DNA from: Beijerinckiaceae bacterium | Lineage (GTDB): Bacteria > Pseudomonadota > Alphaproteobacteria > Rhizobiales > Beijerinckiaceae | Assembly: GCA_947454485.1 (NCBI GenBank) | Contig: CANGJJ010000015.1 | Coordinates: forward strand, 1 to 47,963 | Direction of reading: 5' to 3' | Length of the DNA stretch: 47,963 bases | In this document: piece after piece, positions 34,209-42,093 of the stretch | Position numbering within the stretch: the first letter of the stretch is position 1 | Layout: each line of letters starts with the position of its first letter | Translations under genes and position numbers: made by a program | Notes under the pieces: model-generated | What the model saw: the letters and a program-made list of their open reading frames with translations, nothing else | Databases searched by the model: none | What the model was told of the DNA's origin: nothing

Positions 34209-34238
34209 GCGAGGCGCATTGCTGCGCCTCGCTTTTTT
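34209..34238 (+). terminator. Plus-strand terminator with no visible plus-strand gene
   Basis: A perfect 10-bp stem GCGAGGCGCA/TGCGCCTCGC (34209-34218 with 34223-34232) and a 4-base loop is followed by TTTTTT on the plus strand. On the minus strand it has no T tract, so it cannot efficiently end the minus-strand gene at 34248-34613. No supported plus-strand gene precedes it, suggesting a short non-coding transcript. Confidence 0.75.
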
Positions 34239-34247
34239 CGAAGAATT

Positions 34248-34613
34248 TTAGCGGCTCACAACAGCGGCGCGTCGTGCGCGCGCTTTTTCAACGACCACCG
34301 GGCCGCCGCACTGGCTGATGGGTTGATGGTAAGCAGGCCAAAGTGGCATCATTCCGCCGATGGCTTCTTCATTCGTCAGCTCGCGACATTCGCGATTGTA
34401 GACGACTGCGGCGCGGATCATCAGGCTAACAACGCCGATGCCGAGCACCCAGACGGGCCATGGTGCTGCACCATGTCCGCCGCCACCGACAACCGCGCCG
34501 CCGCCACCTTGTCCCGGGGGCGGTGAGGGTGGTGTGGCATGACTGGGCGTGACGATGGCTGTCGAGGTGAGGATAGCTATGGCAAGGCTAAAGCCGCGTG
34601 CATTTCGAAACAT
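34248..34613 (-). CDS. Small exported Gly-rich membrane protein
   Basis: 121 residues, no family recognised. Signal peptide about 1-27 (ends PSHATPP), then a Pro/Gly-rich stretch with two Gly runs (about 28-47), a membrane segment (about 52-70, PVWVLGIGVVSLMIRAAVVY) and a tail with two cysteines. The ATG at 34613 has GGAG 6 bases upstream. It stands alone behind its own promoter (34709-34737). Confidence 0.65.
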   Translation of the reverse strand: MFRNARGFSLAIAILTSTAIVTPSHATPPSPPPGQGGGGAVVGGGGHGAAPWPVWVLGIGVVSLMIRAAVVYNRECRELTNEEAIGGMMPLWPAYHQPISQCGGPVVVEKARARRAAVVSR

Positions 34614-34708
34614 GTTTCGCTCCAAAGTTTGCGAGCGCTAAGTGCGCAACTGACAAACGCGGAGCTTTGCTGTTGGTTCGCGTAAAAGAATACGTTTGTA
34701 ACGAAATA

Positions 34709-34737
34709 TATATAAAAGCGCGAAGAGCGCGACCCAA
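34709..34737 (-). promoter_or_regulatory. Promoter of the small exported protein gene
   Basis: Minus strand: TTGGGT (34732-34737), exactly 17-bp spacer, TATATA (34709-34714) within an AT-rich run. The start would be near 34702, leaving a leader of about 88 nt before the ATG at 34613. Confidence 0.55.
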
Positions 34738-34791
34738 ACACCTCATCTTAAATCTATGTCACTGCGGTATTGGAACGGTTTTCGACGAAAC

Positions 34792-35655
34792 TCACAGTCC
34801 CATTGCGCTGAGCACAGCGCGCGTGAGCGGGCTTTGCGGCGACATCAATCGAAGGGGCAAATCGAAATGATTGCTTTGCGGTTCGTTTTTGATCGAGACG
34901 TTGCAACCAATGGCTGCACAGGCAGCGGCATAGATTTCTGACTGCCGCAGAAACTCCGTTGTCTCGTTGGAGCCGTAAGCAACAACAAGTGGCAGTGGAG
35001 CTGCAGGTAGATGATGAATGGGTGAAAGCGCATATGCGCCTTGCGCATCAAGTTGCACCCATTCATTGCAATAAGACAGCCGGACGGGCTCGAGATCCAT
35101 CAGACCCGATAGGATGGAGGCTGATTGAATGAAGCCTTCGTCGAGGCCATATTGCACAGCCCAGCCACGCGCGATCATCATGCCCGCCAGATGACCGCCA
35201 GCCGAGGAGCCGCAGACATGAATGCGCGAGGCATCGCCATTCATCATCGCCGCTGATTTGGCGATAAAGGCAAGTGCTGCACGGCATTGTCGCGTGATCT
35301 CGGCGATGCTGACGGAAGGCGCAAGTGCGTAATTGATGGCAACAACCGCGCAGCCTGCCTCAACGAAAGTCTGCGCCATGAAGGAACTGTCGCGCGCATC
35401 AAGCATGCGCCAATAGCCGCCGTGAATGAAAACGAAGATGGGTGAGCCAGGTTTTGATGCAGGAAATATGTCTAGACGCTCTGCCTCGCTCGAACCATAA
35501 GGCACATCAGATTTGCAGGTGAGGAGGTCGCGGCAGCGCTGGCTGTGCTGCGCATAGTCCTGCATGAAGGGGGCAATATCAGGAACAGTGGCACGTGCGC
35601 TGACCTGTTTATTAAGTTCGTCCTGATCCCAATGACGGAAGATGGCTTGTGCCAT
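34792..35655 (-). CDS. Alpha/beta hydrolase, kynurenine formamidase-like
   Basis: 287 aa cytoplasmic serine hydrolase of the BNA7/KynB-like and carboxylesterase group. The oxyanion motif is HGGYW (near 80), the nucleophile elbow CGSSAGGH (near 150), and the catalytic His lies in QSNHFDLP (near 265). The ATG at 35655 is used because AGG lies about 9 bases upstream; a GTG at 35664 is possible. The gene overlaps or abuts the livF stop and is the last gene of the Liv operon that also holds an HAAO homologue, so hydrolysis of an N-formyl, amide or ester aromatic compound is a fair inference. Confidence 0.85.
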   Translation of the reverse strand: MAQAIFRHWDQDELNKQVSARATVPDIAPFMQDYAQHSQRCRDLLTCKSDVPYGSSEAERLDIFPASKPGSPIFVFIHGGYWRMLDARDSSFMAQTFVEAGCAVVAINYALAPSVSIAEITRQCRAALAFIAKSAAMMNGDASRIHVCGSSAGGHLAGMMIARGWAVQYGLDEGFIQSASILSGLMDLEPVRLSYCNEWVQLDAQGAYALSPIHHLPAAPLPLVVAYGSNETTEFLRQSEIYAAACAAIGCNVSIKNEPQSNHFDLPLRLMSPQSPLTRAVLSAMGL

Positions 35656-35656
35656 G

Positions 35657-36364
35657 TCACACACCTATGCGCTGTTCGATCACATGGCGATCTTGTGCCA
35701 GTTCAACGGATGAGCCGCTCCACACGACGCGGCCTTTCTCAACGACATTGTGCCGGTCAGCCAGTCGCATCATTTCATCGAGATTGCGATCAACGACGAG
35801 AATGGACAGGCCTTCACTCTTCAGCTTGGCCAGACAGGCCCATATATCTTGGCGAATGAGGGGTGCGAGACCTTCAGTTGCTTCGTCAAGAATGAGCAAG
35901 GCGGGATTGGTCATCAAGGCGCGGCCAATGGCGAGCATTTGCTGTTCGCCGCCTGAAAGGGTTGCAGCTGATTGGTGGCGGCGTTCTTCCAAACGCGGAA
36001 AGAGGTCAAAGACGCGGCGCAGGGTCCAGGGCGCTATCTGCTTGTTCACGCCTCGATTGGCGGCGGTTGCAATGAGATTTTCTTCTACCGACAGACGAAT
36101 GAAAATCTGTCGTCCTTCGGGGACGAGCCCTATGCCTCGCCGCGCAATGATATGCGCAGGTTGTCCTGTCAAATCTCGCTCTTGAAACGTGACGCGGCCC
36201 GCACGAGCAGGCACCAATCCCATGATAGTGCGGATCGTGGTTGTCTTGCCCATGCCATTGCGGCCGATGAGCGTGACGGCTTCGCCCGCCTTCACATCAA
36301 GATCAATGCCGAACAGAACTTGTGCTGTTCCATAACCAGATTCAAGGGCGCGCAGTGTCAGCAT
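35657..36364 (-). CDS. livF: Branched-chain amino acid-type ABC transporter ATPase LivF
   Basis: 235 aa. Walker A GRNGMGKTT, signature LSGGEQQMLAIGRAL and Walker B ALLILDEATEGLAP are present; the DEATEG form replaces the usual DEPSEG. The switch region, usually VEQN in LivF, reads VVDRN here, so the H-loop position is Arg. The ATG at 36364 overlaps the livG stop (TGATG). Works with LivG on the LivHM permease to import an amino or aromatic acid. Confidence 0.92.
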   Translation of the reverse strand: MLTLRALESGYGTAQVLFGIDLDVKAGEAVTLIGRNGMGKTTTIRTIMGLVPARAGRVTFQERDLTGQPAHIIARRGIGLVPEGRQIFIRLSVEENLIATAANRGVNKQIAPWTLRRVFDLFPRLEERRHQSAATLSGGEQQMLAIGRALMTNPALLILDEATEGLAPLIRQDIWACLAKLKSEGLSILVVDRNLDEMMRLADRHNVVEKGRVVWSGSSVELAQDRHVIEQRIGV

Positions 36365-37113
36365 CAATGCGCCTCCGTGCCAAGATAGGCCGCGCGCACC
36401 TGCTCATTGGCTCTGATGGCCGCGGGCCTGTCGGTCGCGATCAAGGTTCCATTGACGAGGACAGAGATGCGATCAGCCAATGCGAAGACAGCATCCATAT
36501 CGTGCTCAACAAGCAATATGGTGATCTCACCGCGCAACGCTTGCAAGATCTCGATCATGCGCGCGCTTTCTTGAGGCCCCATACCCGCCATGGGCTCATC
36601 GAGCACAAGAATGCGCGGGCCTAAAGCCAAAGCGCAGGCCAGTTCCAGCTGGCGCCGCTCGCCATGAGAGAGATATTGCGCCTCGATGGTGGCGCGATCA
36701 GCAAGACCAACACGCGCCAAAACATCGCGGGCAGGATCATTGAGCTTTTTGTCTTTGCTTGCATCGGCCAAAAATCGGAATGAGTGGCCCTGCGTTGCTT
36801 GTATGGCGAGTGCGACATTATCGAGCGCAGTGAAACTCATGCACAGTTGCGTGATCTGGAACGAGCGCCCGAGCCCATGCAGAGCGCGGCGCGGTACGCT
36901 CCACTGTGTTACATCCGTACCAAACAGGTGAACACGGCCGGAATCGGGAATAATCTCGCCCGTCAGCTGGCCGATCAAGGTTGTCTTGCCAGCACCATTG
37001 GGGCCGATCAACGCATGGCTTTCGCGCTCTTCAATCTGCAAACTCACAGCATCGCTCGCGCGCAAGGCGGCAAAGCTTTTCGTGAGGCCGATCGTTTCGA
37101 GCGCGAGGGTCAT
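36364..37113 (-). CDS. livG: Branched-chain amino acid-type ABC transporter ATPase LivG
   Basis: 249 aa. Walker A GPNGAGKTT, signature LSHGERRQLELACAL, Walker B ILVLDEPMAGM and a canonical H-loop (LLVEHDMDAVF). The extended insertion between Walker A and the signature is typical of LivG. The ATG at 37113 overlaps the livM stop as ATGA; frames reaching further upstream lie within livM. Confidence 0.94.
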   Translation of the reverse strand: MTLALETIGLTKSFAALRASDAVSLQIEERESHALIGPNGAGKTTLIGQLTGEIIPDSGRVHLFGTDVTQWSVPRRALHGLGRSFQITQLCMSFTALDNVALAIQATQGHSFRFLADASKDKKLNDPARDVLARVGLADRATIEAQYLSHGERRQLELACALALGPRILVLDEPMAGMGPQESARMIEILQALRGEITILLVEHDMDAVFALADRISVLVNGTLIATDRPAAIRANEQVRAAYLGTEAH

Positions 37114-38078
37114 TTGCCGCCCCCACGCACAAGGCCCCAGACGCCGCGCGGTGCATAGAGCGCGATGAGCAGAACGAAGGGTCCAAAGAAGATCTGCCAA
37201 TGTTCGGTTGCGCCAGACAGGCTGGTCTCGACCAGAAGAAATACTGCCGCCCCAATGATGGGACCAAAGAGTGATGCGACCCCGCCCATGATCACCATGA
37301 CCATGAATTCACCCGACAGTAGCCAACTCATCATATCGGGCGAGGCAAAGCGATTGAGATTGGCATAGAGTGCGCCCGCCAAGCCTGCCATCATGCCAGC
37401 GATCACAAAAGCCACCAGCCGATAGGCATAGATGCTGTAACCCATCGCTGCCATGCGCCGCTCATTGGCAGCACCACCACTGAGCACACGACCAAAGCGC
37501 GAGACGATCAGCCGCCATTGCACAAGTAGGCAGAGCGCCAATGCGCCCAGGCAAATCCAATAAAAGGTTGTGGCATTGGTGATGCGCTCACCGGCAAAGA
37601 GATTGCGGCTGCGCATGCTCAATCCATCATCGCCTCCATAGAATTTGAGGGCAACGAAGATGAAATAGATCATCTGCGCAAAGGCGAGCGTGATCATGAT
37701 GAAATAAACGCCCGAAGTGCGCAGGCACAAAGCGCCAACCACCAAGGCCGCAAGTCCGCTGACAAGCATGGCGAGCGGCCAGACGACGAGCGCTTCATTG
37801 CTGCCCGCCCAGCCGAGCAAGGGAATGTCATTGGCTAAATGAAAAGAGGCGATCGCGACCACATAGCCACCAAGGCCAAAATAGGCTGCATGGCCGAAGC
37901 TGACGAGATTGCTGCGCCCGATCAGCAGATCAAGACTGAGCGCTACAATGCCAAAAATGACGACGCGTGTGGCCTGTGTGATGATGTAATTGCCACCGAT
38001 ATAGGGCGCAGCAAAAGGCACTGCGATCAGGGCTGCAATCAACAGGAAAGCCAGAAGGGTTGAACGGTTGAGCCCCAT
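37110..38078 (-). CDS. livM: Branched-chain amino acid-type ABC transporter permease LivM
   Basis: 322 aa with about 8-10 hydrophobic segments and the permease signature SLDLLIGRSNLVSFGHAAYFGLGGY (residues about 48-72) and the coupling region near GGAANERRMAAMGYS. The ATG at 38078 is one base after the livH stop. Forms the channel with LivH. Confidence 0.93.
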   Translation of the reverse strand: MGLNRSTLLAFLLIAALIAVPFAAPYIGGNYIITQATRVVIFGIVALSLDLLIGRSNLVSFGHAAYFGLGGYVVAIASFHLANDIPLLGWAGSNEALVVWPLAMLVSGLAALVVGALCLRTSGVYFIMITLAFAQMIYFIFVALKFYGGDDGLSMRSRNLFAGERITNATTFYWICLGALALCLLVQWRLIVSRFGRVLSGGAANERRMAAMGYSIYAYRLVAFVIAGMMAGLAGALYANLNRFASPDMMSWLLSGEFMVMVIMGGVASLFGPIIGAAVFLLVETSLSGATEHWQIFFGPFVLLIALYAPRGVWGLVRGGGK

Positions 38079-38079
38079 C

Positions 38080-38994
38080 TCAGCCACCCACCGGGAAGAG
38101 GCCGCGCGGCTTGACGATGAGCACAATCGCCATGACGAGATAGATCATGATGGAGGCGAGCGCTGCGCCAAAACCATCTGCAATCGAGCCCGAGAGCCAG
38201 AGTTTCAGCAAGATGGGCGCATAGGCTCTGCCCAATGTATCGCACATGCCAATCAGCAATGAGCCGATAAAGGCGCCGCGAATGGATCCGATGCCGCCAA
38301 CAACAATGACCACAAAAGTGGTGATGAGCACTTGCTCGCCCATGCCCACTTGCACCGATCGAATGGGTGCAACCATGACGCCGGCAAGGCCTGCGAGCAA
38401 AGCGCCAAGGCCAAAGACGAGGGTGAAGAGCACGGCGATATTGACGCCCAAGGCCTCAACCATGTCGCGCTTGTCAGAGCCAGCTCTGATCAACATACCA
38501 AGACGCGTGCGCGCAATGATGTACCAAAGACCGAGCGCGACACACACACCAGCCCCCATCACCGCCAAGCGATAGGTGGGATAAGGCAGGCCGGGGAGAA
38601 TTTCGATGAAGCCCGACAAAGCGGCGGGCGTGTCCATCATGATTGGCGGTCGGCCCACAGCCCAGGCGATGAAGCCGTTGAAGAAAAGAATGAGCCCGAA
38701 AGTGGCGAGCACTTGGGCCAGATGATCGCGCGCATAAAGCGGCCGCACGATCAGATATTCCATCACAATGCCAACCAATGCAGAGGCAAGAAGCGCCGAG
38801 GGCAGGGCCATCCAGGGATTGCCGAGCTTGGCAGCGACCGATGCTCCCGCATAAGCGCCGAGCATATAGAGCGAGCCATGGGCGAGATTGATCACGCCCA
38901 TAATGCCGAAGACGAGAGTCAATCCGGCTGCGAGCAGAAACAAAGTGAGGCTGAGTTGCAGCCCGTTCAGAAGCTGCTCGATGAGAAGTTGCAT
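38080..38994 (-). CDS. livH: Branched-chain amino acid-type ABC transporter permease LivH
   Basis: 304 aa, about eight membrane spans. The LivH-type motif LVFGIMGVINLAHGSLYMLGAY is at about 28-49. It is the first gene after the receptor, separated from it by a GC-rich hairpin with a T tract (39000-39031), which would lower permease expression relative to the receptor. Confidence 0.93.
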   Translation of the reverse strand: MQLLIEQLLNGLQLSLTLFLLAAGLTLVFGIMGVINLAHGSLYMLGAYAGASVAAKLGNPWMALPSALLASALVGIVMEYLIVRPLYARDHLAQVLATFGLILFFNGFIAWAVGRPPIMMDTPAALSGFIEILPGLPYPTYRLAVMGAGVCVALGLWYIIARTRLGMLIRAGSDKRDMVEALGVNIAVLFTLVFGLGALLAGLAGVMVAPIRSVQVGMGEQVLITTFVVIVVGGIGSIRGAFIGSLLIGMCDTLGRAYAPILLKLWLSGSIADGFGAALASIMIYLVMAIVLIVKPRGLFPVGG

Positions 38995-38999
38995 GTCGC

Positions 39000-39031
39000 A
39001 AAAACCGGGGCGGCCCGTTCAGAGCCGCCCC
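39000..39031 (-). terminator. Attenuating hairpin between receptor and livH
   Basis: Minus strand: GGGGCGGC with GCCGCCCC (39024-39031 and 39007-39014), 9-base loop, then GGTTTTT. It lies inside the operon between the receptor gene and livH, so it probably acts as a partial terminator. Confidence 0.75.
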
Positions 39032-39040
39032 TGTGAATGA

Positions 39041-40210
39041 TCAGATCTTGCAGTCCTTGGCATAGGCGTCGCCATGGTTTTCGAGCACTTTGCCCAGTGT
39101 CTGCAAAGTCACCTTGCCGTCAGCACCCTTCACAGCCTTCATCTCATACCAGTCTTGAATGGGATGCTGGTTGGTGTTGAATTTGAAAGGACCACGCGTC
39201 AATTGCACATCAGCTTTCATCATCGCTGCGCGGAAGACATTCTCATCGAGCTTGCCACCGGTTGCCTTCAAGCCTGCGCCAATCAGCTTGGCTGTATCAT
39301 AGCCTTGGCTTGCATAGACTGTGGGCACGCGATTGTACTTCGCCATAAAGCCCTTCACGAAGGCTTCGCTCTGCGGATTTTTGAAATCCGTGTTCCAATG
39401 CGAGGTCAGGGCAATCCCTAGCGCTGCATCGCCAACAGCCGCTGCAATGCGCTGGTCGAGCGAGGGGGCAGCGACAACCATCGGGATCTGATCCTTCAGG
39501 CCCGACTGTGCCCATTGCTTCAAGAACGCAATGCCAGTGCCACCGGGATGGAACTGAAAGACAGCGTCAGGCTTGGCAGCGCGAATACGCGCCATTTCAG
39601 CCGAGAAGTCGGTCTGGTCGAGGCTCGTATAGATCTCTTCGATGACTTCGCCGCCATACATGCGCTTGAAGCCTGTGAGTGCGTCTTTGCCAGCCTGATA
39701 GTTGGGCGCCAGCAGCACCATCTTTTTGTAGCCGAGCTTCTTGGCAAGCGCGCCCGCTGACTCATGCAGATTGTCATTCTGCCAGCTCGCGACATAGTAA
39801 TTCTTGTGGCAAGCTTTGCCGGAGAAATTCGAGGGGCCTGCATTGGGGCTGACATAGATGCCATCATTCTCAAGAATGGTTGGCACGGTCGCCACAGCGA
39901 CATTGGAGAAGATGATGCCGGTGAACAGTTTCACCTTCTCAGCTTCAATCCATTTGTCGACGATCTGCTTGGCATCGCCGGGCTTGAGTTTATCGTCTTC
40001 GATCAAAGGCTGCACCGGCACACCGCCCAGCTTGCCGCCTTCTTCTTCAATGGCGAGCAGAATGCCGTCGCGCACATCTTCACCCAAATAACCGCCGGGG
40101 GTCGACAGGGTGGTGACGATGCCGATCTTGACCGGGGCCTGCTGCGCAAATGCACCCATTGTCAGTGCGACGAGGGCGGCACCCGCGAGGGCCAGAGATT
40201 TCACACGCAT
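39041..40210 (-). CDS. Liv-type ABC transporter substrate-binding protein
   Basis: 389 aa periplasmic receptor (type I fold, Leu/Ile/Val-binding family). Signal peptide about 1-22, ending GAFAQQ. The mature start PVKIGIVTTLSTPGGYLGEDVRDG and the KLFTGIIFSNVAVATVPTI segment fit receptors for aromatic or amide compounds rather than LivJ/LivK in the strict sense. The ATG at 40210 has GGAG six bases upstream; an ATG at 40222 is less good. It lies 75 bp after the HAAO homologue and heads the livHMGF genes, so the ligand is probably the substrate of that ring-cleavage route. Confidence 0.92.
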   Translation of the reverse strand: MRVKSLALAGAALVALTMGAFAQQAPVKIGIVTTLSTPGGYLGEDVRDGILLAIEEEGGKLGGVPVQPLIEDDKLKPGDAKQIVDKWIEAEKVKLFTGIIFSNVAVATVPTILENDGIYVSPNAGPSNFSGKACHKNYYVASWQNDNLHESAGALAKKLGYKKMVLLAPNYQAGKDALTGFKRMYGGEVIEEIYTSLDQTDFSAEMARIRAAKPDAVFQFHPGGTGIAFLKQWAQSGLKDQIPMVVAAPSLDQRIAAAVGDAALGIALTSHWNTDFKNPQSEAFVKGFMAKYNRVPTVYASQGYDTAKLIGAGLKATGGKLDENVFRAAMMKADVQLTRGPFKFNTNQHPIQDWYEMKAVKGADGKVTLQTLGKVLENHGDAYAKDCKI

Positions 40211-40285
40211 TCTAGTCTCCATTCATGAGGCGCTGAGCCATGTGCCATCATAAGCAAGGCTCGCGCTCTGGCAAATCGGGGTCGA

Positions 40286-40825
40286 TTACAGCGTGACCCA
40301 GCCGGGGGGCGGGGTTTTGCCGGGATGGACCGTGCCGCAAGCGCTGCAGGTGCGGGCCTTTTCGTCGCCATAAAAGGCCTCATAGAGCGGCGGCAGATCT
40401 TTCACGATGTCTTTGAGCTCGACCTCGACGCGATAGACGAGGCCTTTGCAGCTCATGCAAAACCACTCAAAACCGTCCTTCATGCCGCTGTGGCGAGGGC
40501 TCTCCACCACAAGGCCGATAGAGCCGGGGATGGGGCGTTGGGGAGAATGGCGGATATGGGGAGGCAGCAAAAACACATCGCCTTCACGAATGCGAATGTC
40601 TTCGTGCTGGCCGCGATCTACCACCTTCAAAATGATGTCGCCCTTGAGCTGGTAGAAAAACTCCTCCACCGGGTCGTCATGGAAATCGACACGCTGGTTG
40701 GGGCCACCAACGACCTGCACGATCATGCCATCATGATCGGCGAACAGGATCTTGTTGCCAACAGGCGGCTTCAGGAGATGCTGGTTCTCTGAAATCCAGT
40801 TTTGGAAGCTGAATGGTTTGCGCAT
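40286..40825 (-). CDS. nbaC: 3-hydroxyanthranilate 3,4-dioxygenase (HAAO family)
   Basis: 179 aa cupin that cleaves 3-hydroxyanthranilate to 2-amino-3-carboxymuconate semialdehyde using Fe(II) and O2. The iron ligands His 49, Glu 55 and His 93 ([15 protein letters not shown] and [11 protein letters not shown]), and substrate-binding Arg 45 and Arg 97, match the characterised bacterial enzyme. The rubredoxin-like Cys4 site is also intact (C123, C126, C160, C163). The ATG at 40825 has GGAG upstream; an ATG at 40837 overlaps the previous stop. No ACMS decarboxylase, kynureninase or kynurenine monooxygenase is present in the window, so the physiological substrate and the fate of the product remain open. 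Confidence 0.9.
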   Translation of the reverse strand: MRKPFSFQNWISENQHLLKPPVGNKILFADHDGMIVQVVGGPNQRVDFHDDPVEEFFYQLKGDIILKVVDRGQHEDIRIREGDVFLLPPHIRHSPQRPIPGSIGLVVESPRHSGMKDGFEWFCMSCKGLVYRVEVELKDIVKDLPPLYEAFYGDEKARTCSACGTVHPGKTPPPGWVTL

Positions 40826-40836
40826 TGGGGTCTCCA

Positions 40837-41793
40837 TTACAGCTTGAGGCCACAGGCCTTGAAGGCTGCGCGTGTCGCTTCTTTTTCAGCTTCGGTCAGA
40901 TTGAGCATGGGGCGGCGGACTGGCCCACCAGCTTGGCCCAGAAGCTCCTGCCAATATTTGGGATGAGCATGGGGCTTTTCGGATGGGCGCGTGGACGAGA
41001 GCGCGTGGCGCACGGGCTCGAGTGAATCGCGAACCGCTTTAGCCTTTGCGACCTCGCCCTTGAAGGCCAGATCGGTATATTCGCGCATGCGCAGATCATT
41101 CTTCGTCTGCAGCAAATAGGGCGGGCTGGAGCAGAGATAGAGTCGCCAGTTCAGCTCGACGATATTGTCGAACCACTCTTCTTCGCTCGAGGTCGAGACG
41201 ATCAGTTTGTCGCCCACCATCTCCGTCAAACGCACATACATATCGCGCGGAACGGAATATTTGATCGCCACGATATTGGGCAATTCGGCGATGCGCGCGC
41301 AAAGCTCAGGGCTCATCAGATAGCCAGAGTCAGGATGGCTCCACATGGCGATCGCCAGATCCACCTCTTCGCTGATCGTCTTGTAATATTGGTAGAGCGT
41401 CTCGTCTTGCTTATGAGTGAAATGCAAGACGGGGGCATGAACGACGATGGAGGATGCGCCAAGCTTCTGCGCATGTTTGGCCAGCTCGATGACCGTGTCC
41501 ATATTTTGATCCGAGCAGGACATAATGGCCCCAGCCTTGTCGCTCGTCTCTTCCATCGTGATTTCGAAGATGCGCTTGCGCTCTTCCAGCGACAGCGCGA
41601 AGAACTCGCCTTGCTTGCCCGCGACAAAGAAGCCGTCGATCTTCAGATCTTCCATCCAATGACGAAAATTGCGACGCACGGCCGCTTCATCAATCGCGAG
41701 TGTGGCGGGATCGAAAGGGGTCAGCGCAGCTGCCCAAATGCCGCGCATATGTTCGCGCGCCCAGTCCTTGGCTTCATTGCGACGAAATTTCAT
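40837..41793 (-). CDS. DHDPS/NAL-superfamily lyase with altered active-site motifs
   Basis: 318 aa class I (Schiff-base) aldolase-type barrel. Lys 178 in NIVAIKYS is the expected Schiff-base lysine. The pyruvate-binding GTTGE motif is replaced by GKQGE (59-63), and the Tyr relay PYY is replaced by PVLHF (121-125), so dihydrodipicolinate synthase activity is unlikely; the second motif is closer to hydratase-aldolases of aromatic degradation. The gene overlaps the HAAO homologue by one base (TAATG), so it probably acts in the same pathway, perhaps on the ring-cleavage product or a related imine. Start ATG 41793 with AGGAG upstream. Confidence 0.8.
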   Translation of the reverse strand: MKFRRNEAKDWAREHMRGIWAAALTPFDPATLAIDEAAVRRNFRHWMEDLKIDGFFVAGKQGEFFALSLEERKRIFEITMEETSDKAGAIMSCSDQNMDTVIELAKHAQKLGASSIVVHAPVLHFTHKQDETLYQYYKTISEEVDLAIAMWSHPDSGYLMSPELCARIAELPNIVAIKYSVPRDMYVRLTEMVGDKLIVSTSSEEEWFDNIVELNWRLYLCSSPPYLLQTKNDLRMREYTDLAFKGEVAKAKAVRDSLEPVRHALSSTRPSEKPHAHPKYWQELLGQAGGPVRRPMLNLTEAEKEATRAAFKACGLKL

Positions 41794-42093
41794 CGAACCG
41801 GCTCCTCATTATCCCTCATGCCTACGCCAGCTCTGGGCGCGCGTAAATATGTTCATCCGGCGGAGCTCAATTTGGACCTTGCTGAATGAGCCAACGCCTC
41901 GGGTCCCGGGTTCATTTGAGCATTTTCGATATCCCTGCGACAAGGCAGCTTCGATATGTGGTTTCGACCCGGATTGATCCTTGGGTCTGCGATCTGGTCC
42001 CATTTAAGAGGCCGGTCCGTGTGGGTTGGGTCTTGGTTGGATATCGGACACAGGCTTGCAGGGGCGGGGACTTGTCTCTAACGCTCTGGGCTG
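41794..42093. other. Divergent intergenic region (300 bp)
   Basis: Lies between the aldolase/HAAO/Liv operon (minus) and the flippase-like gene (plus), and must include both promoters. I see no confident -35/-10 pair, hairpin terminator or operator, and the short open frames here lack support. Confidence 0.5.

Noticed and set aside
40286-40825. Complete kynurenine pathway
   Set aside because: Only the HAAO homologue and KynB-like hydrolases are seen; no kynureninase, monooxygenase, tryptophan dioxygenase or ACMS decarboxylase lies in the window.
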